64,000 nucleotides of DNA from Megasphaera sp. UBA1696 (GTDB taxonomy: Bacteria > Bacillota > Negativicutes > Veillonellales > Megasphaeraceae). This document shows positions 8,504-16,859 of this stretch, one piece after another; the stretch's first letter is position 1, and each line of letters begins with the position of its first letter. Location of the stretch: NCBI GenBank assembly GCA_002319965.1, contig DCJQ01000013.1:20376-84375 (forward strand). Reading direction: 5' to 3'. The position numbers and the translations under genes were made by a program. Below the pieces are notes generated by a model that was given only the letters and a program-made list of their open reading frames with translations, was not told where the DNA came from and ran no database searches.

Positions 8504-9367
8504 GTGCATATTTCAGGACATACCCGACTGCTCGGTCTCATCGGGACCCCGGTCGATCATTCTAAGTCTCCACAGATGTATAATTACTGTTTTCAGAAAT
8601 TCAATCAGGACTTTGCGTACTTTGCTTTCGATGTCAATGCAGACAATGTCGAAAAAGCCCTTCATTCTCTGAAAACGTTGAACTTTCGCGGTGCTAATGT
8701 GACCATGCCTTTAAAAAATGCCGTCATTCCCTTTCTCGATAAGGTATCGCCGGCAGCTAAGGCCGTCGGTTCCGTCAATACCATCGTCAACGACGACGGT
8801 GTCCTCACCGGCCACATTACGGACGGCGCAGGCTATACGCTCAATCTTAAAACCGGCGGTGTGTCGGTAAAAGGGAAGAAGATCACCTTAGTCGGTGCCG
8901 GCGGCGTCGCCTCCGCCATCATGATCCAATGTGCCTTAGAAGGGGTACGGGAGATTTCCGTATTTAACTTGAAGGATAGTTTCTGGTCTCGGGCCGAAGC
9001 CAACGTAAAGGCCATCTGTCAGTGCGTGCCCGGTGTTAAGATCACCTTGGATGATTTGGGGGATAAAGACCTGCTCAAGCGTGAAATTGCCGACAGCGAC
9101 ATCCTTTCGAATGCTACTCGCTTGGGAATGGCTCCCTATGAAGATCAGAGCATCATCGACGGTCTCGACGTACTGCGTCCTGATTTGATTGTCACCGACG
9201 TCGTCTATGCGCCGGCTGAAACGAAGCTCTTGAAACAGGCTAAAGCCGCAGGCTGCCGCACTTTTGAAGGCCTTGGCATGCTGCTCTTCCAGGGCGCTGA
9301 AGCATACCGCCTCTATACCGGCGGCACGATGCCTGTCGATGAAATCAAGGACTTGCTCTATAAATAG
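8504..9367 (+). CDS. Shikimate/quinate dehydrogenase family protein, island copy 1
   Basis: NAD(P)-dependent oxidoreductase of the AroE/YdiB family, 287 residues if translation begins at the GTG at 8504, nine bases after AAGGAAG. The ATG at 8483 has no ribosome site and would add KRKRLF; the GTG start matches the paralogues, which begin just before GHTxLxGL. Substrate motif HSKSPQMYNY, catalytic Lys in NVTMPLKNAV, Rossmann GAGGVASAI. The usual NTDG reads ITDG here: the catalytic Asp is kept but the preceding Asn is replaced. By context a quinate, shikimate or reduced-shikimate dehydrogenase; the direction and substrate are inference. Confidence 0.85.
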   Translation: MHISGHTRLLGLIGTPVDHSKSPQMYNYCFQKFNQDFAYFAFDVNADNVEKALHSLKTLNFRGANVTMPLKNAVIPFLDKVSPAAKAVGSVNTIVNDDGVLTGHITDGAGYTLNLKTGGVSVKGKKITLVGAGGVASAIMIQCALEGVREISVFNLKDSFWSRAEANVKAICQCVPGVKITLDDLGDKDLLKREIADSDILSNATRLGMAPYEDQSIIDGLDVLRPDLIVTDVVYAPAETKLLKQAKAAGCRTFEGLGMLLFQGAEAYRLYTGGTMPVDEIKDLLYK

Positions 9368-9438
9368 CTTTTTACTGCGTAGGCAGCGATGAGAATATAT
9401 AACACATTATTTATATTATACTAAGGAGTGTATCTATT

Positions 9439-10281
9439 ATGTCTAAAAAATCCCCGATTACAATAAGTTCCTGGACCCTTGGCGATCAGTGTACCTTTGA
9501 AGAACGCGTCAGCGCTGCGAAAGAAGCCGGCTTTGAAGGCATTGGCCTCCGTGCTGAAACCTATGTCGATGCCTTAGCGGAAGGCCTTCATGACGAAGAC
9601 ATCCTGGCCATCCTCGATAAATACGACATGAAGGTTACGGAAGTCGAATACATCACCATGTGGGCTGAAGATCACCGCTCGTATGAACAGAAGTATAAAG
9701 AACAGATTTGCTTCCATATGTGTGACCTCTTCAACGTCCAGCACATCAATATCGGTTTGATGGAAAAATACTCCGTTGAACATACGGCTCAGAAATTGAA
9801 AGAATTGTGCCACCGTGCCGGCAAATACATCATCGGCGTTGAACCCATGCCGTACTCCGGTATCCCCGACGTCAAAACGGGCTGGGCTGTCGTCAAAGGC
9901 AGCGGCTGCGACAATGCCAAACTCATCCTCGACAGCTGGCACTGGATCCGCGCCAACCAGTCTTACGATCCGTCGTACCTGGCCGACATTCCGGCAGATA
10001 AAATTATCTCCATCCAGATCAACGACGTTCAGCAGCATCCTTATGCACCGACTATTCTCCGCGACGAATCGATGCATGACCGCATGATTCCCGGTACGGG
10101 CTACGGCGATACGGCAGGCTTCGTCAAGATGATCCGCGACAAAGGTATTGAACCGAAGGTCTGCGGCGTCGAAGTCATCAGCGATGTCATCGTTGCTAAA
10201 GGCGTTAAGGAAGCCGCAAAAGAAAATTTTGAAGGTACAAAGAAAGTATTAGAACAGGTTTGGCCTGAAATCTGCGGCTAA
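9439..10281 (+). CDS. Xylose-isomerase-like TIM-barrel protein; candidate 3-dehydroshikimate dehydratase
   Basis: 280 residues, AP-endonuclease-2/sugar-isomerase-like fold. Candidate metal ligands are Glu in IGVEPMPYSG, Asp and His in LILDSWHW, and Glu in CGVEVISD, the same pattern and order as in AsbF/QsuB-type 3-dehydroshikimate dehydratases, which belong to this fold and are also about 280 residues. RBS AAGGAG precedes the start. It sits between two shikimate-dehydrogenase paralogues, so dehydration of 3-dehydroshikimate to protocatechuate is the leading guess. An inosose or keto-sugar isomerase or epimerase acting on the cyclohexane ring is the main alternative. No ring-cleavage dioxygenase is present in the cluster, as expected in an anaerobe. 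Confidence 0.7.
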   Translation: MSKKSPITISSWTLGDQCTFEERVSAAKEAGFEGIGLRAETYVDALAEGLHDEDILAILDKYDMKVTEVEYITMWAEDHRSYEQKYKEQICFHMCDLFNVQHINIGLMEKYSVEHTAQKLKELCHRAGKYIIGVEPMPYSGIPDVKTGWAVVKGSGCDNAKLILDSWHWIRANQSYDPSYLADIPADKIISIQINDVQQHPYAPTILRDESMHDRMIPGTGYGDTAGFVKMIRDKGIEPKVCGVEVISDVIVAKGVKEAAKENFEGTKKVLEQVWPEICG

Positions 10282-10317
10282 TCGGCTGTGATATAGTAAG
10301 AGAAGGGAGTTTTAAAC

Positions 10318-11187
10318 ATGGAAGCAAGAATTGATGGACATACACAATTATTCGGTTTATTCGGTTCACCGGTCGGTCATTCCGGATCCCCGGTCATGTA
10401 CAATTATACGTTCGCCCGCCTCGGCATCAATGCGGCCTATTTGGCTTTCGACGTACAAATCGATCAGTTGCCGGACGTCGTTCAGGCTGTCCGCACCTTG
10501 AACATCGGCGGTTTTAACGTCACCATGCCTTGCAAGACGGCCATTGCTCAGTATCTCGATGAATTGTCTCCGGCTGCTAAATTGATCGGCGCCTGCAATA
10601 CCGTCGTCGTTAAGGATGGCAAGTTGATCGGCAATAATACGGACGGTGTCGGCTTCGTCCATAACCTCCACGAAAATGGGGTCGACATCAAGGGTAAAAA
10701 AATCGTCCTCCTCGGTGCCGGCGGTGCCGCTACGGCTATTGCCTGCCAGGCTGCCCTCGATGGCGCAGCTGAAGTTGCCATCTTCAACCGGAAAGACGAA
10801 TTTTTTGCCAATGCCGAAAAGACGGTCGAAAAGATTACGGCAGCGGACCTTTCCTGCAAGGTTTCGGTCACCGATTTAGCTGATGAAGAAGCCTTGAAAG
10901 CCGCCATTGCCCAAACGGATATCTTAGTCAATGCTACGAAAGTCGGCATGGCACCCCTCGACGGCCAGAGCCTGATTAAGAAAGAATACCTTCGCTCCGA
11001 CTTAGTCGTTGCCGATACGGTTTATAATCCGAAAGATACGCAGATGATCTTGGATGCTAAGGAAGCAGGCTGCAAAGCGGCTGTCGGCGGCATCGGCATG
11101 CTCCTCTGGCAGGGCGTAGCTGCCTTTAAACTCTTCACCGGCAAGGATATGCCTCACGAAGAAGTTTTTGAAAAATTCTTCGCTTAA
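10318..11187 (+). CDS. Shikimate/quinate dehydrogenase family protein, island copy 2
   Basis: 289 residues, preceded by GAAGGGAG. N-terminal GHSGSPVMYNY, catalytic Lys in NVTMPCKTAI, canonical NTDGVGF with Asn and Asp both present, Rossmann GAGGAATAI. It is close to island copy 1 along its length (shared PVxHSxSPxMYNY, NVTMPxK and FKLFTGxxMP-type ends) and looks like a tandem duplicate interrupted by the TIM-barrel gene. Gaps of 36 and 29 bases to its neighbours place it in one operon with the ene-reductase-type gene that follows. Which of quinate, shikimate or a reduced derivative it oxidises cannot be read from the sequence. Confidence 0.86.
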   Translation: MEARIDGHTQLFGLFGSPVGHSGSPVMYNYTFARLGINAAYLAFDVQIDQLPDVVQAVRTLNIGGFNVTMPCKTAIAQYLDELSPAAKLIGACNTVVVKDGKLIGNNTDGVGFVHNLHENGVDIKGKKIVLLGAGGAATAIACQAALDGAAEVAIFNRKDEFFANAEKTVEKITAADLSCKVSVTDLADEEALKAAIAQTDILVNATKVGMAPLDGQSLIKKEYLRSDLVVADTVYNPKDTQMILDAKEAGCKAAVGGIGMLLWQGVAAFKLFTGKDMPHEEVFEKFFA

Positions 11188-11216
11188 GTTTATTCATACT
11201 CAAGGAGATTATCGAT

Positions 11217-13145
11217 ATGAAATTCAACGCTATGTTCCAACCGATTCAGATTGGTTCTGTTACCGTTCCGAACCGCTTCGTCGTCCCGCCCATGGGCAAT
11301 AACTTTGCCAATACGGACGGTACATTAAGCGATCGCTCGGCTGCTTACTACGCAGCTCGTGCCAAAGGCGGCTTCGGTCTGATTACGATTGAATCTACCG
11401 TCGTTTACAGTGAAGCGAAAGGCGGCCCGCGCAAACCGTGCCTCTTTTCCGATGATACGGTCGACAGCTTCCGCAAAGTCGCTGATGCCATCCACGAAAA
11501 CGGTACCATTGCTTCTATCCAGCTTCAGCACGCCGGTCCGGAAGGCAACTCGGCGCTTACGGGCTTCCCCTTAAAAGCAGCCAGCGCCATTGCTCCCTCG
11601 TCGGGCCGCGAAGTTCCGGTCGCGATTTCTCGTGAAGAAATCTACAAGTTGATCGAATGCTATGGCGATGCGGCTGCCCGCGCTCAGCGTGCCGGCATCG
11701 ATATGGTTGAAGTTCACTGTGCTCACGGCTACTTGGTCAGCACCTTCATTTCGTCCCGTACCAACAATCGTCTCGACGAATTCGGCGGCTGCTTTGAAAA
11801 CCGCATGCGCCTGCCGCGGTTGATCATTGAAAACATTCGTAAAAAGACGGGCGGCAAGATGCCGATCCTCTGCCGTATCAATGCCAGCGATGACATCGAA
11901 GGCGGTCAGACGATTCAGGACGCAGCAGCCGTTGCAGCATACCTTGTCGAAGAATGCGGCGTAAACGCCCTCCATGTCAGCCGTGCCGTCCACGTCCATG
12001 ACGAATTCATGTGGGCTCCCGGTGCCGTTCACGGCGGTTTCAGCGCTCCTTTGGTCGAAGAAATCAAACGGGCCGTCGACGTTCCTATCATCACCGTCGG
12101 CCGTTATACGGAACCGCAGTATGCGGAACTCTTGGTCCGTGAAGGCCGTATCGACCTCGTCGCTTTTGGCCGCCAGAGTCTGGCTGATCCGGAAATGCCG
12201 AACAAGGCTAAAAACGGCAACCTCGACAGCATGACGCCGTGCATCGGCTGTCTCCTCGGCTGTGTACCCTATATGTTCCGCGGCGAACCGATTACCTGCG
12301 CTTTGAACCCTGAATGCGGTCGTGAAGCAGAAATCGTGCCGGCCGACAAGCAGAAAAAAGTCGTCGTCGTCGGCGGCGGCCCCGGCGGTCTCTATGCTGC
12401 CCGCATCTGCGCACAGCGCGGCCATCAGGTCACCCTTCTCGAACGAGGCGATGAATTGGGCGGCAACTTCCGCTTAGCCGCTTTCCCGGCTGATAAAGGG
12501 GATCTTACCTCGGCTATCCGCAGCTACATCGTCCGCGCCGAAGAAGCCGGTGTCACCATTAAGATGAACACCGAAGCGACGGTCGAACTGCTGAAAGAAA
12601 TGGCTCCGGATGCCGTCATCTTTGCTACCGGCTCGGTACCGCTTATCCTGAATATCCCGGGCCTGGCTGATTCGGACTACGTCACGGCACAGGATATGCT
12701 CAGCGGCCGCTATGAAATCGGCAATAAAGCCCTCGTCGTCGGCGGCGGCATGGTCGGCTGTGAAGCTGCTGAATTCCTCTGCGAACGGGATCACAAAGTC
12801 ACCGTCATCGAAATGAAAGATCAGCTGGCTGCTGACGTTTCCAAGGAAAACCGGGTCTTCATCTTCAACGATTTCGAACGCCACGGCGTAGAACTCGTAC
12901 CGGGTGCCAAGGTTACGGAATTCTTTAAAGACGGCGTCAACTATGAATTGGCGGATGGAACGAAAGGTGAATTACGCGGCTTCGACAGCATCGTCTTGGC
13001 CATGGGTTCCCGCAGCTACAACCCGCTCAATGAAGAAGTTTCTAAATTCGTGCCGCAGACCTTCGTCATTGGCGAAGCCTTCAAAGCACCTGGCAGTGCC
13101 CTTACGGCAACGACCGATGCCTTCAATGCAGCCTTAGAAATCTAA
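11217..13145 (+). CDS. Old-yellow-enzyme/2,4-dienoyl-CoA-reductase-type flavin [4Fe-4S] oxidoreductase, copy 1
   Basis: 642 residues with the FadH/trimethylamine-dehydrogenase layout. Residues 1 to about 335 are an FMN TIM barrel with the active-site HCAHGYL. A [4Fe-4S] ligand set C-X2-C-X3-C-X11-C is at residues 342, 345, 349 and 361. The C-terminal half is an FAD/NAD(P) domain with VVVGGGPGGLYAAR and ALVVGGGMVGCEAA. Such enzymes pass hydride from NAD(P)H through FAD, the cluster and FMN to a conjugated C=C bond. Placed after two dehydrogenase paralogues, it is a plausible reductase of 3-dehydroshikimate or another unsaturated cyclohexene acid, which would regenerate NAD. RBS AAGGAG. Substrate not proven. 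Confidence 0.88.
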   Translation: MKFNAMFQPIQIGSVTVPNRFVVPPMGNNFANTDGTLSDRSAAYYAARAKGGFGLITIESTVVYSEAKGGPRKPCLFSDDTVDSFRKVADAIHENGTIASIQLQHAGPEGNSALTGFPLKAASAIAPSSGREVPVAISREEIYKLIECYGDAAARAQRAGIDMVEVHCAHGYLVSTFISSRTNNRLDEFGGCFENRMRLPRLIIENIRKKTGGKMPILCRINASDDIEGGQTIQDAAAVAAYLVEECGVNALHVSRAVHVHDEFMWAPGAVHGGFSAPLVEEIKRAVDVPIITVGRYTEPQYAELLVREGRIDLVAFGRQSLADPEMPNKAKNGNLDSMTPCIGCLLGCVPYMFRGEPITCALNPECGREAEIVPADKQKKVVVVGGGPGGLYAARICAQRGHQVTLLERGDELGGNFRLAAFPADKGDLTSAIRSYIVRAEEAGVTIKMNTEATVELLKEMAPDAVIFATGSVPLILNIPGLADSDYVTAQDMLSGRYEIGNKALVVGGGMVGCEAAEFLCERDHKVTVIEMKDQLAADVSKENRVFIFNDFERHGVELVPGAKVTEFFKDGVNYELADGTKGELRGFDSIVLAMGSRSYNPLNEEVSKFVPQTFVIGEAFKAPGSALTATTDAFNAALEI

Positions 13146-13168
13146 GCACTTATTGCGTATAGCAGCGT

Positions 13169-13195
13169 GTCTCCCAAATCCTTGATTTGGGAGAC
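13169..13195 (+). other. Intercistronic hairpin between ene-reductase-type gene and MFS gene
   Basis: GTCTCCCAAAT and ATTTGGGAGAC form a perfect 11-bp stem with a 5-base loop. There is no T-run, so it is more likely a processing or stability element, or a partial terminator, within the operon than a full stop. Confidence 0.55.
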
Positions 13196-13222
13196 ATAAA
13201 GTGCTATCAGGAGGAATAGAAC

Positions 13223-14446
13223 GTGGAAGTAACAAAGACCAGTAAAAAGTTGTATCTTACAGCTATCGTATTATATCTTAACTATCTGATCCTTGGTGTG
13301 GCCGCATCCATTCTCGGCCATTATAAACAAGCTTTGGCCCAGCAATGGGGGTCGGCACAACTTGCCGGCGGCCTGTATGATGCCAGCGGCGTCGTCTGGG
13401 TATCGGCTTCTCTCGGCCTTGGCTGCCTCATCGGCAGTTTCTTTTCCGGTCCCTTATCCGACCGCTTTGGCCGCCGCATCGTTTCTTTTTTTGGCAGCGT
13501 TCTCTATGCCGTCTTTTTCTTAGGCGTCGCCTTTGCTGATAATTTGACCGTTGCTTACATTGCCGGTCTCATCGGCGGTATCGGTAATGCCTGCCTTAAC
13601 GGCGGTGTCATTCCGGCGGCTATGGAAATCTTCGTCGGCCGCAGCGCTTTTGCCAGCATCATGACGAAATTGTTCATCGCTATCGGCCAGTTCATCCTGC
13701 CGTTCATGATCATGTTTACGGCTTCGGCTCAGATGCCGCACACGACCTTGTTTTACTTGTTCCCGGTCATCTGCGCTGTCATCGCCGTCTTGACGATGAT
13801 CATGCCCTTCCCGAAACAGGCCGGTGTATCGGATAAGGGTGATGAACCGTCCTTCATGGAAAACCTGAAAAATCTGAAATTTACAGCCAGCAGCATCGCT
13901 TTGATCATCATGGGCTTTACGACGACGGCTACGTTCCAGATTTGGGTAAACTGCAACCAGGAATACGGCAAATGGGTCGGCATGTCCAACCCGTCGGTCA
14001 TCCAGTCTTATTATTCTATCGGCGTCATCGTTGCCGTCCTGCTTACGGCTGTTATCGCCGACAAGGTCATCAAGTCCATTCGCTTGGTATTCTGGTACCC
14101 CTTGATTGCCTTCATCATGTTCGTCATCTTAGCCGTCGTTCAGGATCCGACAATAACGCTTATCGGTGGTTTTGTCATCGGTTTTGCGGCAGCCGGCGGC
14201 GTATTGCAGTTGGTTACGGCTACGGTCAGTGACCTCTTCCCCCAGGTAAAAGGGACGATCATCAGTATCGTCATGATTCTCTCCAGTATCGGTACTTGGG
14301 TTGGCGTATCGGCAGCCGGTTCGATTGCAACGGCCGGCGGTGCCAATGGCCCGGTTTACGTCGTTATTTTTGACGCAGCCATTACCTTGTTGAGCGTCTT
14401 GTTGGCCTTGTTCGTCAACATCTCGGCTAAAAAAGCGGCTCGCTAG
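13223..14446 (+). CDS. MFS transporter, 12-TM type (island)
   Basis: 407 residues, starting at a GTG eight bases after AGGAGG. Hydrophobic segments run through the whole protein, and the loop GPLSDRFGRRI is the classical MFS signature between helices 2 and 3, at about residues 78-88. It is followed at once by a second MFS gene of a different subfamily, so one could import the substrate and the other export a product. Substrate unknown; by context a cyclohexane carboxylate such as quinate, shikimate or a reduced derivative. Confidence 0.82.
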   Translation: MEVTKTSKKLYLTAIVLYLNYLILGVAASILGHYKQALAQQWGSAQLAGGLYDASGVVWVSASLGLGCLIGSFFSGPLSDRFGRRIVSFFGSVLYAVFFLGVAFADNLTVAYIAGLIGGIGNACLNGGVIPAAMEIFVGRSAFASIMTKLFIAIGQFILPFMIMFTASAQMPHTTLFYLFPVICAVIAVLTMIMPFPKQAGVSDKGDEPSFMENLKNLKFTASSIALIIMGFTTTATFQIWVNCNQEYGKWVGMSNPSVIQSYYSIGVIVAVLLTAVIADKVIKSIRLVFWYPLIAFIMFVILAVVQDPTITLIGGFVIGFAAAGGVLQLVTATVSDLFPQVKGTIISIVMILSSIGTWVGVSAAGSIATAGGANGPVYVVIFDAAITLLSVLLALFVNISAKKAAR

Positions 14447-14454
14447 GATAGATA

Positions 14455-14500
14455 ATCTCTGCCGGAATGAAATCTGGCAGAGATATTTTCCTATCTTTTT
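14455..14500 (+). terminator. Terminator-like hairpin after the first island MFS gene
   Basis: ATCTCTGCC (14455-14463) pairs with GGCAGAGAT (14476-14484), followed by ATTTTCCTATCTTTTT. It suggests partial or full termination before the next transporter gene, which is 103 bases from its neighbour. Confidence 0.6.
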
Positions 14501-14549
14501 ATCAAACTATGTGAATAATAGAACTTAATAAATTTGAGGTGATTGTACA

Positions 14550-15881
14550 ATGAATACCAATCGATTTCCGACGCCCCCGGAAGGCGGGCAGAAACCGACT
14601 GGCAAACGCTGGTTTATGTTGTCTTTGATTTTTGTTCTGACGGCGATTAACTATTTGGACCGGACGAATATGGCCGTAGCGGCGCCGAGCATGAGCGCTG
14701 AACTCGGTTTTAGTGCTGCGACGATGGGCATGCTGCTGTCAGCCTTCGCTTGGGCATATGCCTTGATGCAGGTACCGGGAGGTTATTTCCTGGAACGAGT
14801 CGGCCCGCGCATTACGTATACGATTTCCCTGTTTTTGTGGTCCTTGTTTACTATGATCATGGGCCTTGGCAACAGCTTTTTATCTTTGTTCGGCATTCGT
14901 CTGGCCATCGGGGCCGCAGAATCGCCGGCTTTTCCGACCAATAGCCGCGTCGTAGCGGCTTGGTTCCCTGATCATGAACGGGCGACGGCGACGTCTATCT
15001 ATACGGCGGCTGAATTTATTGGCTTGGCTTTCTTAACGCCGGTTTTGTTTTGGATTTTGGATACCTTCGGCTGGCGAGAAGTCTTCTATATTACCGGTGT
15101 CATCGGTATCGGCGTCAGCGCCATTTGGTATTGGCTCTATCGGGACCCGAAGGACTGCCAAGGCGTCAATCAGGCCGAACTCGACTACATCCGTCAAGGT
15201 GGGGGACAGGCGGAAGAGGCCGGTACGTCTAAAAAGATTACCATGGCCCAGCTCAAGGAACTGTTCCGCCATCGCCAGCTCATCGGCATTTATATCAGCC
15301 AATTTGCCAACACGAGCACGATGTATTTCTTTTTGACCTGGTTCCCGACGTACTTGATCATGGCAAAAAATCTTCCTATGTTAAAAGCCGGGATTTATGC
15401 CATCATCCCTTATTTCGGCGCCCTCATCGGTGTCCTCCTCGGCGGTCGCTGGTCCGATCACATGCTGAAGAAAGGCGCTTCTTTATCGAAGGCCAGAAAG
15501 CTGCCCATTGCCTGCGGCTTGATCTGCTCCATGTCGATCATGGCGGCGAATTACTTTGATTCACTGGACATCATCATTGCTATCATGGCCCTGTCCTTCT
15601 TTGGCCAAGGCATGGCCGCCATCATTTGGAGTACCGTTGGGGACGTTGCTCCCAAGGAATCGTTGGGCCTGGCCGGTGGTGTATTCAGCTTTGCCGGTAA
15701 TTTGGCCGGTATCGTAACGCCCATCGTCATCGGATTCATCGTCCAGCTTACCGGTTCTTTTGTCGGTGCCATGGTCTTTATCAGTGCCGTCGCCGCTGTC
15801 GGTGTCTTATCGCTCATCTTCATCGTCGGCGATATTCACCGCTTGGAAACCAAGGAAACTTCATCTTCAACCTTACCTTAA
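14550..15881 (+). CDS. MFS transporter, anion:cation symporter (ACS) type, island copy 1
   Basis: 443 residues; start supported by GAGGTGA eight bases upstream. The N-terminal helix reads AINYLDRTNMAVA, typical of the ACS family (GudP/ExuT-like carriers of hexuronate and sugar-acid anions), with FPTNSRVVAAWFP in the middle of the first half. It is strongly similar along its whole length to the MFS protein at 21172-22452 (shared WFPTYLIMAKNLP, YAIIPY-GALIGVLLGG, SSLSKARKLPI-like segments), so the two are duplicates. Hydroxylated cyclohexane carboxylates such as quinate and shikimate are reasonable substrates for this family, but this is inference from neighbours. Confidence 0.87.
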   Translation: MNTNRFPTPPEGGQKPTGKRWFMLSLIFVLTAINYLDRTNMAVAAPSMSAELGFSAATMGMLLSAFAWAYALMQVPGGYFLERVGPRITYTISLFLWSLFTMIMGLGNSFLSLFGIRLAIGAAESPAFPTNSRVVAAWFPDHERATATSIYTAAEFIGLAFLTPVLFWILDTFGWREVFYITGVIGIGVSAIWYWLYRDPKDCQGVNQAELDYIRQGGGQAEEAGTSKKITMAQLKELFRHRQLIGIYISQFANTSTMYFFLTWFPTYLIMAKNLPMLKAGIYAIIPYFGALIGVLLGGRWSDHMLKKGASLSKARKLPIACGLICSMSIMAANYFDSLDIIIAIMALSFFGQGMAAIIWSTVGDVAPKESLGLAGGVFSFAGNLAGIVTPIVIGFIVQLTGSFVGAMVFISAVAAVGVLSLIFIVGDIHRLETKETSSSTLP

Positions 15882-15900
15882 AAACATCGTGGTAAACGAA

Positions 15901-15945
15901 AACGAGCCCGTCACGACAATTTTGTCATGGCAGGCTCGTTATTTT
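15901..15945. terminator. Bidirectional terminator between convergent MFS and aroD genes
   Basis: AACGAGCC (15901-15908) pairs with GGCTCGTT (15933-15940), with inner pairing GACAA/TTGTC. It lies between the stops of the plus-strand MFS gene and the minus-strand dehydroquinase gene; A-rich and T-rich flanks allow action on both strands. Confidence 0.75.
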
Positions 15946-15958
15946 ATGTCTTATTCTA

Positions 15959-16705
15959 TTAGTGAAGGGCTCGCAGGATTTGCTGCAGTGTCGTAACTTC
16001 GAGCTGGCCCGGAGCCGATGCTTTTTTGGCAGAACCAAAAGTCAGGGCCGAACCGAAAATTTCGCCGCTGATACGGCTGATGGCACCGAGTTTTCCCATG
16101 GACATGGTGATGATCGGTTCATCCGGATACTGGGATTTTACGGCTTCTGTCGCTGACAGCAAGGTCAGGACGTCTTTGGCAGACGTCGGCATGCAGGCCA
16201 ATTTTGCGACATCAGCGCCGAGTTTTTTCATACCCGTCAAACGACCGGTGATGTCATCGAAAGACGGCGTCTTGTCGAAATCATGGTTGCTCATGATGAC
16301 GGTGACGTTGTGGGCTTTGGCAGCTACCAAGGTCTTTTCGATGCTTTCGCGGCTGCGGAAGTATTCGACGTCAACGGCGTCGACTTTACCGCTTTCGATG
16401 GCGTAGTTGATGAGGTCGAAGTAGTAGGTTTCCGGAACGGCTGTTTCACCGCCTTCTTCCTTTGTACGGAAGGTGAACAGAATGGCTCCGTTGGGAAGTT
16501 CCCGGCGAACTGTGTCCAGGGCTTCGCCGACGGCTTCGAGGGACGTGACGTCCTTTAAGAAGTCGATACGGAGTTCGACGACATCGTAAATTTTATCTTG
16601 GAGATAACGGCACTCCTGAACGAGTTCATCGACAGAATGACCGACGATGGGGACGCAGATTTTAGGCATCCCGTTGTCGAGAGTGACGTTGCCAATTTTA
16701 ACCAT
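15959..16705 (-). CDS. aroD: 3-dehydroquinate dehydratase, type I
   Basis: Schiff-base enzyme interconverting 3-dehydroquinate and 3-dehydroshikimate. 248 residues, normal for type I. Catalytic His141 in MSNHDFDKTP and Schiff-base Lys168 in VAKLACMPTSAKD are both present, as are VELRIDFL and SMGKLGAISR. The start has AGGAGG upstream. It is the only dehydroquinase in the window: the biosynthetic operon lacks one, so this gene may serve both biosynthesis and quinate use. It lies last in a minus-strand group behind a dehydrogenase and an ene-reductase-type gene. Confidence 0.95.
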   Translation of the reverse strand: MVKIGNVTLDNGMPKICVPIVGHSVDELVQECRYLQDKIYDVVELRIDFLKDVTSLEAVGEALDTVRRELPNGAILFTFRTKEEGGETAVPETYYFDLINYAIESGKVDAVDVEYFRSRESIEKTLVAAKAHNVTVIMSNHDFDKTPSFDDITGRLTGMKKLGADVAKLACMPTSAKDVLTLLSATEAVKSQYPDEPIITMSMGKLGAISRISGEIFGSALTFGSAKKASAPGQLEVTTLQQILRALH

Positions 16706-16773
16706 ATTTTAAATCCTCCTATGCTTTCATGACGCTATTATAACGCACGTTGATGATGCAGGCAATGAGAAAA

Positions 16774-16835
16774 CTTGTCAGGGCCATCGGTTGCTAGGCC
16801 CTATCGTCGAGGAGCACAGCCAGGAGCCTGACAAC
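16774..16835 (-). terminator. Structured intercistronic region between island dehydrogenase and aroD
   Basis: CTTGTCAGG at 16774 pairs with CCTGACAA at 16827-16834, with a nested GGGCC/GGCCC stem at 16781-16801. On the minus strand the outer stem is followed by GTTTTCTC, so partial termination before aroD is possible. aroD may have its own promoter in the 153-base gap; I do not see a clear one. Confidence 0.5.
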
Positions 16836-16859
16836 GTCTCTCAGTTTTTTTAGGACGGT

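Noticed and set aside
11571..12425. 284-codon minus-strand frame
   Set aside because: Antisense to the flavin [4Fe-4S] gene, no motif.
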